A DNA stretch of 43,104 nucleotides from Lachnospiraceae bacterium (GTDB taxonomy: Bacteria > Bacillota > Clostridia > Lachnospirales > Lachnospiraceae). Location of the stretch: NCBI GenBank assembly GCA_021199235.1, contig JAJQIL010000132.1, forward strand, positions 1-43,104. The letters are read 5' to 3'. Below are positions 8,912 through 17,231 of this stretch, in pieces. Each line of letters starts with the position of its first letter. Position 1 is the first letter of the stretch. The position numbers and the translations under genes are program-made. Under the pieces are notes generated by a model. It saw only the letters and a list, made by a program, of their open reading frames with translations. It ran no database searches and was not told the origin of the DNA.

Positions 8912-9517
8912 ATGATCATAAAAACAGCAGCTCTTGAGACTGTATGCGGCGTTACGAGCAGATTGCCTGAAAGCCCTTATCCGGAGGTTGCCTTTGCCGG
9001 GAAATCCAATGTCGGCAAATCCTCCCTGATCAATACGCTGATGAACCGGAAATCTCTGGCGCGTACCAGTTCGCAGCCGGGGAAGACACAGACGATCAAT
9101 TTTTATAATATCAATGATGCTCTGTATCTGGTTGATCTGCCGGGCTACGGTTACGCAAAGGTGCCGCAGTCTGAGAAAGAAAAATGGGGGAAGATGATCG
9201 AGCGCTACCTGCACACATCATCGCAGTTGAAAGCAGTATTCCTCCTGATCGATATCCGGCATGATCCGGGTGCGAACGACAGGACCATGTATGAGTGGAT
9301 CTGCGCGAACGGATACGAGCCGGTCATTCTGGCTACCAAGCTGGATAAGATCAAACGCAGCCAGATTCAGAAGCAGCAAAAAGTCTTACGTGAAGGTCTG
9401 GGACTTCATTCCGGAACCAGACTGATTCCTTTTTCCTCTCAGACAGGACAGGGAAGAGATGAAGTCTGGGAACTGATTGAAAATCTGATTTCTGCCGGGC
9501 AGACCTCCGGTGTCTGA
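8912..9517 (+). CDS. ysxC: Ribosome-biogenesis GTPase YsxC/YihA (EngB)
   Basis: A 201-residue P-loop GTPase of the EngB family, needed for maturation of the large ribosomal subunit. The G1 motif GKSNVGKSS is at 30-38, G3 DLPGYG at 75-80 and G4 TKLDK at 142-146. The switch I Thr lies in SSQPGKTQTINF, a family hallmark. The start at 8912 has AAGGGAG about 12 bases upstream. It ends the conserved proteostasis cluster, and a terminator-like hairpin follows at 9563. Confidence 0.96.
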   Translation: MIIKTAALETVCGVTSRLPESPYPEVAFAGKSNVGKSSLINTLMNRKSLARTSSQPGKTQTINFYNINDALYLVDLPGYGYAKVPQSEKEKWGKMIERYLHTSSQLKAVFLLIDIRHDPGANDRTMYEWICANGYEPVILATKLDKIKRSQIQKQQKVLREGLGLHSGTRLIPFSSQTGQGRDEVWELIENLISAGQTSGV

Positions 9518-9562
9518 TGCGGCGCGGGTATCCTGCGTGTAATCATGAGATAAGGCTTGCGT

Positions 9563-9588
9563 AACGATTCCGCTACGGAACCGTTTTG
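9563..9588 (+). terminator. Terminator after ysxC
   Basis: Arms AACGATTCCG (9563-9572) and CGGAACCGTT (9576-9585) pair with one mismatch around a 3-base loop, and the second arm runs into TTTT. It separates the proteostasis cluster from the glycan locus, although it lies only 22 bases before the next start codon. Confidence 0.6.
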
Positions 9589-9609
9589 CCTGATGATAAG
9601 GGATATGCT

Positions 9610-11628
9610 ATGGAGAACGTAACGATTCACGGCAGATCTGCGCATCAGATGCGAAGACTGCATAACAGGGCGGAAAAAGAGGCGGTAAAAGAGACAGAGA
9701 AAAGAAGAAGGGAACGGCTGATATTCTGGCTGCTTGCCGCGGCCATCTGTGTGATGAGGCTGTGGTATATCCGTGAGCTTCATGCCCCTTTTTTACTTGA
9801 CGACGAGATCGGATACTGGAGCCATGCGGCGAATCTGGCCGGGCTTTCCTGGACCGGGACGGAAACGCTGTGGTATTCTTATGGATACAGCCTGCTTCTT
9901 GCCCCGCTGTTTTTGGTTTCCCACAATATGGAAGTGCTGTATCGCCTTGCGGTCGCTGAGAACGCGTTGCTTGGCGTGCTCAGCTTCTGGGCGGGATTTC
10001 ATCTGATCCTGGAGCTGGATGAGGATTTTGACAGATTGACTGCCATGTTCATTTCCTTTGTGGCGGCGTCTTATTCCGCATACATTTTTCAGTCCAGTAT
10101 TGCCTGGGCGGAAACATTTGTGTATGCGTGGTTTCTGGTAACGGCCCTGCAGGCAGTGCGCTTCTGCAAAAGACCGACATATCTGAATGCGATTCTGCTG
10201 ACATTGGCGGCCGCTTTTCTTTATATCATTCACAATCGTACACTGGCCATCTGGATTGCGCTGCTGCTGACTCTTTTCTATATGCTGTTCCGGCACCGGA
10301 TCTCATGGAAACATCTGGCTCTGACGGCAGGAATTCTGGCAGTTGTTTATGCGGCTAATCTGGGAATGAAGGAATACCTTACTACCCTGATCTGGGGAGC
10401 CGGGGGAAAGCTGTCAGGCAACAGTGTATCTTCGCAGAGCGGAAGATTTGCTCTGCTGACTTCTTTTGCCGGGATCAGACGGCTGCTATATTCTCTGGCG
10501 GGGAAAATCTGGTATCTGTTCAGTTCTACCCTTCTGGTGGGATATCTGGGAATGGTATATCTGCTGAAATCGTTTGCCGCCGGAATCATGAAAAAACGGT
10601 CTGATCTGTGCATGGAAAAAGCTCCGGCAGGACAGAAAACCCCGGCAGATCAGAGAATTCCGGCAGATCAGGGGACTCCCGAAGGTCAGGATTCCGCGGC
10701 TCTTTTTCTTATGCTTTCCGTGCTTGGCACAGTGGCTCTTGCCACACTGACCACTGTCCCGAAAATAATTGAATCCGGGGGAAGCTATGATCGTCTGGAC
10801 GTCCTGTTTTACGGGCGGTATTCGGACATGATCAGCGGGCTTCTGATCCTGACCGGTCTGATGTACCTGTATCAGGCGTTCTGCCGGGAGAAAAGTATTC
10901 GCAGCACATTGTTGGAAATTGCTCCCGGACTGCTTCTTTACGGCATCTGCTTTGCCGCAGTTCAGACTTTTTTGGACAATCTGGGCAGCTATGTCATAAA
11001 CATTCCGTGCGTGCCGGGTGTTTTTTTCCTCAGATTTGATAATTATTCCATCAGCTTTATCCGAATCACTGTGATCGCTGCGGCACTGTTTTTTCTGATC
11101 CTTCTGGGCTTTTTACTCTTTCGCCGCCGTCTTGCCGTGATCGGTGCGAAAGCAAGATGCGTTCTGGTGGGATTCGGCATGACGGGAGTGTTTCTGGTAA
11201 CGTCCTGGAACGGCTTCCGTATCTATACCAGACTGCAGCAGTCTTACAATTACACCTGCTATTCGGAAGCAACAGAAATCCTGAACGCGAATACGGAATT
11301 TAAAATATACAGTATGGATTCGGATCAATATTATGTATTCCGCCAGCATATGAGAGTGACGGTCGTGGACGGCGATATATCGTATGGCGCTCCTGGAGAA
11401 GAGGAAGAGAATTATTTCCTCATCGGAGATGCCGAAGCTTTGGAAACGCTGGACTTTACCGTAAAACAATATTATTATATTATGACGGTTGAGGATTCCC
11501 TGGCGGAAGGCGATGTATATATTCTGGCGGTCGGAGATGAAATCCTGGATAAACTGGAAAGCGAAGGCTATGCGTGCAGGCTTATGACAGATGCTTCGGA
11601 TGCGGAGAAAGGAACGATTTATGAGTAA
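9610..11628 (+). CDS. Polytopic membrane protein, GT-C-like glycosyltransferase candidate (paralog 1)
   Basis: A 672-residue integral membrane protein with about ten or more hydrophobic segments. After a basic N-terminus and the first membrane span comes an extracytoplasmic loop with Asp64-Asp65-Glu66 in LLDDEIGYWSHAAN. Acidic residues at this place are typical of GT-C enzymes such as ArnT/GT39, which use lipid-linked sugars. A cytoplasmic-looking linker near residues 334-360 holds four degenerate six-residue units (PADQRI-like). The conserved RLDVLFYGRYSDM follows, and the C-terminal ~120 residues form a soluble domain. An AAGGGA motif supports ATG 9610 over the in-frame TTG at 9586. It overlaps its paralog by 8 bases. 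The donor and acceptor are unknown; the neighbours suggest glycan assembly. Confidence 0.75.
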   Translation: MENVTIHGRSAHQMRRLHNRAEKEAVKETEKRRRERLIFWLLAAAICVMRLWYIRELHAPFLLDDEIGYWSHAANLAGLSWTGTETLWYSYGYSLLLAPLFLVSHNMEVLYRLAVAENALLGVLSFWAGFHLILELDEDFDRLTAMFISFVAASYSAYIFQSSIAWAETFVYAWFLVTALQAVRFCKRPTYLNAILLTLAAAFLYIIHNRTLAIWIALLLTLFYMLFRHRISWKHLALTAGILAVVYAANLGMKEYLTTLIWGAGGKLSGNSVSSQSGRFALLTSFAGIRRLLYSLAGKIWYLFSSTLLVGYLGMVYLLKSFAAGIMKKRSDLCMEKAPAGQKTPADQRIPADQGTPEGQDSAALFLMLSVLGTVALATLTTVPKIIESGGSYDRLDVLFYGRYSDMISGLLILTGLMYLYQAFCREKSIRSTLLEIAPGLLLYGICFAAVQTFLDNLGSYVINIPCVPGVFFLRFDNYSISFIRITVIAAALFFLILLGFLLFRRRLAVIGAKARCVLVGFGMTGVFLVTSWNGFRIYTRLQQSYNYTCYSEATEILNANTEFKIYSMDSDQYYVFRQHMRVTVVDGDISYGAPGEEEENYFLIGDAEALETLDFTVKQYYYIMTVEDSLAEGDVYILAVGDEILDKLESEGYACRLMTDASDAEKGTIYE

Positions 11629-13627
11629 AAGGACGGTGCCTGGGAGCGCTCTGAATGAAAAAAGACGGGAATTGCTGGTTTTCTGGCTGCTTGCGGCGGC
11701 CATCTGCGTGATGCGGCTGTGGCATATCCGTGAGCTTCGCGCCCCGATTTTGTACAACGATGAGATCGGATACTGGAGTCATGCGGCAAATCTGGCCGGG
11801 CTTTCCTGGACGGAGACCGAAACGGCCTGGTATTCTTATGGATACAGTCTGCTTCTGATTCCGCTATTCTGGCTCACTCACAATATGGAGATCCTGTATC
11901 GGCTCGCGATCGGAGAAAATGTCCTCCTTGGTGTGATTGGATTCTGGGCCGGATTTCGCATCCTGCTGGAACTGGACGAGGATTTTAATAAGATGGCTGC
12001 CATGTTTATTTCCTTCGTAGCGGCGTCTTATTCCGCATACCTGTTTCAGTCGAATATCGCCTGGTCGGAGACATTTCTCTATACCTGGTTTCTGATCACG
12101 GCTCTGCTGGGAGTTCGCTTCTGCAAAAAACCAACATATCTGAATACGATTCTGCTGACTTTGGCGGCGGCTTTTCTGTATACCATCCACAACCGGACAC
12201 TGGCGGTCTGGGTTGCTCTGCTTATGACGATGGTCTATATGCTGATCCGCAGACAGATCTCCTGGAAACAGGTGCTGCTGGCGGCGGGGATTCTGGCTGT
12301 CATTTACATGGCGAATAAAGATGTGAAAACATATCTGAATACACTGATGTGGGGGACAACGAGGAGTTTCAGGGGCAACAGCGTATCCGCGCAGTCGGGG
12401 AAATTCAAACTGCTGACCTCTGTCAAAGGAATCAAACGGCTGCTGCGGTCTCTGGTGGGGAAACTCTGGTATGTGCTGAGTTCCACTTTCCTGGTGGGAT
12501 ATCTTGGCATGGTGAATCTCCTGAAAGGGTTCCTCCGGAATGCACGAAGAAAGCATGTCGGGGAGACTGCGGCCGCTGAAGCAGCAGGGAAAGAAGGGAA
12601 GACTGCAGACGCAGAAGAAACCGGGCAGGAGGGGATGATGGCGTCCGGCGCTGTCGTCTCAGCTGCCGGATTGGCGGAAACACAGAAATCCGGTCTGGAT
12701 TCCGCGTTTCTTTTTCTTGGCTTGTGTGTTCTCGGAACGCTGGCCGTGGCTACGCTGGGAGCGGCGCCAAAAAATGTGGCTGCCGGAGGCAGCTATAGCC
12801 GCCTGGACTCTCTGTTTTACGGGCGCTATTCGGATATGATCACCGGCCTTTTGATCATGCTGGGACTGACAGGGCTGTATCAGGGCTATTGCCGCCGCAG
12901 AAGCGCCTGGTCTGTGCTAAAAGAAGCGCTGCCGGGACTGATTGTTTATGGCGTTTGCCTGGTGGTGATTCAGATTTATTTTTCCGGTATAGGAGAATAT
13001 GGAATCAACATTCCCTGCGTACCGGGCGTTATGTTCCGCAGCGTTTATAATTCATATGCAATCAGTTTTAAACAGATAACCGCCATCTCTGCGGTACTGT
13101 TTGTGCTGATCCTTCTGGGATTTCAGCTGTTCCGTTTTCGGTTGGAAAAGATCGGTGTGGGCATTCGGTGTACGCTGGTGGGACTGGGGATGCTTATGGT
13201 ATTCTGGAAAACCGCCGGCAATGGATATTTGCAGTACATTGAGCTGCATCAGTCGCAGAATTACAGCAGTTATTCAGAAATATCAGAGGTGTTGAATGAC
13301 AACCTGCAGTATACGATCTGCTGTAAGGGGCTGGGGGACCATATAAATCTGCGGCAGTATATCAGGGTTACGGTCGTAGAAGGGAATATTACCTACAGTA
13401 TTCCTGATGAGGATAATTATTTCCTGTTTGCGGATTCAGAGGCTCTGGAGAAAGTGGATTTTACTGCGAAGCAGTATTTCTATGTAGAATCTTATTGGGG
13501 CGTGTATTTTCTGGTGACCGGTGATGAGATTCTGGAGGATCTTGAAAGTCAGGGCTATGAATGCATAGCGGTAACCAGTCTGGAAGAGATTGAAACCCTT
13601 GCGGATGGCGGAACTTTGGAAGATTGA
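11621..13627 (+). CDS. Polytopic membrane protein, GT-C-like glycosyltransferase candidate (paralog 2)
   Basis: A 668-residue tandem paralog of the preceding gene. Long identical or near-identical stretches include FWLLAAAICVMRLW, DEIGYWSHAANLAGLSW and LFYGRYSDM. The putative catalytic loop is shifted to YNDEIG (Asp47, Glu48), so one of the two Asp residues of paralog 1 is Asn here. The central linker (about residues 305-360) is an unrelated Ala/Glu/Gly-rich sequence. The ATG at 11621 has GAAAGGA upstream and overlaps the end of paralog 1, implying translational coupling. It is followed by manC at 17 bases. Divergence in the linker and catalytic loop suggests different acceptors or linkages. 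Confidence 0.75.
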   Translation: MSKRTVPGSALNEKRRELLVFWLLAAAICVMRLWHIRELRAPILYNDEIGYWSHAANLAGLSWTETETAWYSYGYSLLLIPLFWLTHNMEILYRLAIGENVLLGVIGFWAGFRILLELDEDFNKMAAMFISFVAASYSAYLFQSNIAWSETFLYTWFLITALLGVRFCKKPTYLNTILLTLAAAFLYTIHNRTLAVWVALLMTMVYMLIRRQISWKQVLLAAGILAVIYMANKDVKTYLNTLMWGTTRSFRGNSVSAQSGKFKLLTSVKGIKRLLRSLVGKLWYVLSSTFLVGYLGMVNLLKGFLRNARRKHVGETAAAEAAGKEGKTADAEETGQEGMMASGAVVSAAGLAETQKSGLDSAFLFLGLCVLGTLAVATLGAAPKNVAAGGSYSRLDSLFYGRYSDMITGLLIMLGLTGLYQGYCRRRSAWSVLKEALPGLIVYGVCLVVIQIYFSGIGEYGINIPCVPGVMFRSVYNSYAISFKQITAISAVLFVLILLGFQLFRFRLEKIGVGIRCTLVGLGMLMVFWKTAGNGYLQYIELHQSQNYSSYSEISEVLNDNLQYTICCKGLGDHINLRQYIRVTVVEGNITYSIPDEDNYFLFADSEALEKVDFTAKQYFYVESYWGVYFLVTGDEILEDLESQGYECIAVTSLEEIETLADGGTLED

Positions 13628-13644
13628 GAAAAAGGAGGGCTATT

Positions 13645-14715
13645 ATGAAGAAGACGGCTTTGATCATGGCGGGCGGCAGAGGTGAACGTTTTTGGCCGCG
13701 CAGCAGGAGGACTCTGCCGAAGCAGTTTTTGTCGCTGACGGACGACGGCAAAACGATGATCCAGCTCACGGTAGAACGGATCCTTCCAATCGTGGAGCTG
13801 GAGGATATCTATATTGCCACGAACAGGGATTACAGAGGACTGGTGAAGGAACAGCTGCCGGGGCTGCCGGAAGAGAATATTCTCTGCGAACCGGTGGGGC
13901 GGAACACAGCTCCCTGCATCGGCCTTGGCGCGGTGCATATTTCCCGGAAATATGAGGACGCAGTGATGTATGTGCTGCCTTCGGATCATCTGATCAAGTT
14001 CAACAATATGTTTCTGACCGTGCTCAAAGACGCGGCGGAGGTCGCCGAAAAAGAGGACAATCTGGTGACGATCGGGATCACGCCGGATTACCCGGAGACA
14101 GGATATGGCTACATTAAATTCAGACCGGAAGCCATGGAAGGGCGAAGCTATGAGGTGGAGCGCTTTGTCGAGAAACCGAGTCTGGAGGTGGCGAAGGAAT
14201 ATCTGGCGACGGAACAGTATCTCTGGAACAGCGGGATGTTTACCTGGAAGATTTCTTCCATCCTGGATCGGATACGAACACTGATGCCGGACACGTACGC
14301 GGGGCTGATGAAGATCCGGGACGCGGTCGGCACACCGGAGGAGGATGCGGTTCTGGAAAAGGAGTTTTACGCGATGGAGCCACAGTCGGTAGACTATGGC
14401 ATCATGGAGAAGGCGGAGCATATTTATACGATCCCCGGCACATTTGGCTGGGATGACGTCGGCTCCTGGCTGGCGGTCGGGCGGATCAAAAAAACAAATG
14501 AGTCAGGCAACGTAGTGGACGGGAATGTGATCACGGTCAACACGCACGACTGCATCGTGCAGGGGCAGAAAAAGCTGATTGCCGCAGTGGGACTTGAAAA
14601 TATGATCATCGTTGACACCGAGGACGCGACGCTGATCTGTGCGAAAGACAGCGCGGGTGACATTAAGAAGGTGCTGGAGAATCTGAAGATCTGCAACCGG
14701 GACGAGTATATCTGA
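13645..14715 (+). CDS. manC: Mannose-1-phosphate guanylyltransferase (GDP-mannose pyrophosphorylase)
   Basis: A 356-residue nucleotidyltransferase making GDP-mannose from GTP and mannose-1-phosphate. The signature loop AGGRGERFWPRSR (9-21) with Lys26 in LPKQF is intact. Further conserved parts are PSDHLI, ETGYGYIKF, RFVEKP, WNSGMF and FGWDDVGSW. It is the short form, lacking the fused isomerase cupin. AAGGAGG lies upstream of ATG 13645. This enzyme probably supplies GDP-mannose for the gmd/rmd pair downstream, since the second pyrophosphorylase domain in this locus (at 19124) has a degenerate signature. Confidence 0.93.
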   Translation: MKKTALIMAGGRGERFWPRSRRTLPKQFLSLTDDGKTMIQLTVERILPIVELEDIYIATNRDYRGLVKEQLPGLPEENILCEPVGRNTAPCIGLGAVHISRKYEDAVMYVLPSDHLIKFNNMFLTVLKDAAEVAEKEDNLVTIGITPDYPETGYGYIKFRPEAMEGRSYEVERFVEKPSLEVAKEYLATEQYLWNSGMFTWKISSILDRIRTLMPDTYAGLMKIRDAVGTPEEDAVLEKEFYAMEPQSVDYGIMEKAEHIYTIPGTFGWDDVGSWLAVGRIKKTNESGNVVDGNVITVNTHDCIVQGQKKLIAAVGLENMIIVDTEDATLICAKDSAGDIKKVLENLKICNRDEYI

Positions 14716-14721
14716 GATTTT

Positions 14722-14800
14722 TGTAACAGTTCAGGACAGCATCGAAATGAGAAGGCGGTCTGTGGCCTGCTGTTCTGAACAGTTACAGAATTTTTTTCGT
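14722..14800 (+). terminator. Repeat-derived terminator after manC
   Basis: A 20-base arm starting TGTAACAGTTCAGGACAGCA (14722-14741) pairs with TGCTGTTCTGAAC... (14769-14788) with two non-Watson-Crick positions. A run of seven or more T follows. The arms carry the GTAAC/CTGAACAG words of the intergenic repeat family, so this looks like a repeat doing a terminator's work. Confidence 0.7.
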
Positions 14801-14828
14801 TGCCTGTTATGTGAAATAATGATATACT
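14800..14828 (+). promoter_or_regulatory. Promoter of gmd
   Basis: The -35 box TTGCCT (14800-14805) and -10 box TATACT (14823-14828) are 17 bases apart, directly after the manC terminator and about 110 bases before the gmd start. This suggests gmd onward can be transcribed separately from the membrane protein/manC unit. Confidence 0.75.
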
Positions 14829-14900
14829 GTCGTAAATGTGTTCAAAGTGGATCAGGATAACGATTCAGGACAGTAAAACAATTTATGTTTTTCTATATAA

Positions 14901-15968
<1,068 letters not shown>

Positions 15969-15981
15969 AAGTATTGTCATA

Positions 15982-16010
15982 AGGGCTGTCGTGGTACAGC
16001 CCTGTTTTTT
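15982..16010 (+). terminator. Terminator after gmd
   Basis: Arms AGGGCTGT and ACAGCCCT surround a short CGTGGT loop and are followed by a GTTTTTT run. It is a canonical intrinsic terminator about 15 bases after the gmd stop. Confidence 0.85.
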
Positions 16011-16020
16011 ACTGTAAAAG

Positions 16021-16205
16021 CGTCGTCAATGGCAAGTCTCGAGCCATGCTTGCATGGCTAAGAGACTGGACATTAGACGGTCCTGCGTGCCAGTGGCACG
16101 CGTTTAGCACCGACCGAAGCGGATGCGGAGATACCGGTGGTGATTGCGAGAGTTCCAAAGGAACGGAGCAATCAGCTTTTACACGTAGTGGCGCAGCGAT
16201 AACAG
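16021..16205 (+). other. Intergenic block of four consecutive hairpins, candidate structured RNA or mobile repeat
   Basis: Hairpin A: AGTCTC (16035-16040) pairs with GAGACT (16062-16067), enclosing AGCCATG/CATGGCT. Hairpin B: GCGTGCC (16085-16091) with GGCACGC (16095-16101). Hairpin C: CACCG (16108-16112) with CGGTG (16135-16139). Hairpin D: TGATTGC (16141-16147) with GCAATCA (16168-16174), enclosing GTTCC/GGAAC. The block lies between the gmd terminator and the reductase start, so it could be the leader of that gene. I do not recognise it as a known riboswitch, and the strand is not certain. Confidence 0.6.
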
Positions 16206-16238
16206 CTGTATGGTAATTTACTTTACAGGAGAAGTACA

Positions 16239-17192
16239 ATGAAGAAAGCATTGATTATCGGGGCAGCCGGCTTTGTCGGGAGCTACCTGATCCATCAGCT
16301 GAAGGATGTGGACGGATATCAGGTGGCGGTGACGAAGATGCCGCATGAGACGATACCCGGAGAGGGATTCGAGGTATACGACCTGAATATTCTGGAGAAG
16401 GGGCAGATCGAAGAGCTTCTGGCTGGACTGCGGCCGGACTGCATTTTTCATCTGGCTGCACAGAGTTCGGTCTTTGTTTCCTGGAAAAATCCGGGACTGA
16501 CGATAGATGTCAATATCAAGGGCAGCGTAAATGTTCTGGACGCTATCCGCGCGCTGGATTATAAACCGCGGGTGCTGCTGATCGGATCCGGCGAGGAATA
16601 CGGGCATGTCCGCGGGGGCGAGGTGCCGATCACGGAAGAGAATGCGGTCCGTCCGGGCAATATTTACGCGGCGACGAAGGTCTGTCAGAATCTGATCGGA
16701 AAGATTTACACGGACGCGTATCAGATGGAGATCATGTCGGTGCGCGCGTTCAATCACATCGGCCCGAATCAGGCGCCGATGTTTGTGGTGGCGGATTTCT
16801 GCAAACAGGTGGCTGAGATTGAGGCGGGAAAACAGGAACCGGTGATCCGCGTGGGGAACTTAAGCGCAAAAAGAGATTTCACAGACGTGCGTGATGTGGT
16901 GCGGGCGTACAGTCTGCTGATGGCAAACGGAAAAGCCGGAGAGACTTACAATGTAGGCAGCGGCCATGCGGTGGCGATACAGGAGATTCTGGATAAGGTG
17001 CTCTCCTTAAGCCGTGTTCCGATTCAGGCCGAGACGGACCCGGCGAAGCTTCGGCCGGTCGACGTGCCGATCATCGAGGCGGACACCTCAAAGCTGCGGG
17101 CCTGCACCGGATGGGAACGGCAGATCCCGCTGGAACAGACGCTGGCTGAGACGCTGGATTACTGGCGGGAGCGGGTGAGGGAAGAAGCATAA
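16239..17192 (+). CDS. rmd: GDP-4-dehydro-6-deoxy-D-mannose reductase (Rmd type)
   Basis: A 317-residue extended short-chain dehydrogenase. GAAGFVGSYL (8-17) binds the cofactor, and the catalytic region includes GSGEEYG (117-122) and Tyr143/Lys147 in NIYAATKVCQ. The GSGEEYG segment, the RAFNHIGPNQ stretch and the C-terminal RPVDVPI...DTSKLRACTGW pattern are typical of Rmd rather than of GDP-L-fucose synthase. The predicted product is GDP-D-rhamnose; a GDP-6-deoxy-D-talose enzyme is an alternative. A near-consensus CAGGAG is 8 bases upstream. It follows gmd, which makes its substrate, after the structured block at 16021-16205. Confidence 0.85.
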   Translation: MKKALIIGAAGFVGSYLIHQLKDVDGYQVAVTKMPHETIPGEGFEVYDLNILEKGQIEELLAGLRPDCIFHLAAQSSVFVSWKNPGLTIDVNIKGSVNVLDAIRALDYKPRVLLIGSGEEYGHVRGGEVPITEENAVRPGNIYAATKVCQNLIGKIYTDAYQMEIMSVRAFNHIGPNQAPMFVVADFCKQVAEIEAGKQEPVIRVGNLSAKRDFTDVRDVVRAYSLLMANGKAGETYNVGSGHAVAIQEILDKVLSLSRVPIQAETDPAKLRPVDVPIIEADTSKLRACTGWERQIPLEQTLAETLDYWRERVREEA

Positions 17193-17231
17193 ATAAAAAA
17201 GATAATTCGGAAAAACAGGGGGCGACAGACT

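Noticed and set aside
6569-8919. Several - strand frames of 60-146 codons across lon
   Set aside because: All are antisense to intact Lon, lack ribosome-binding sites, and have compositions expected from reversed GC-biased codons.
9439-13769. - strand frames of 65-230 codons across the two membrane paralogs
   Set aside because: The same kind of antisense frame appears at matching places in both paralogs because the sense genes are duplicates, not because of independent coding.
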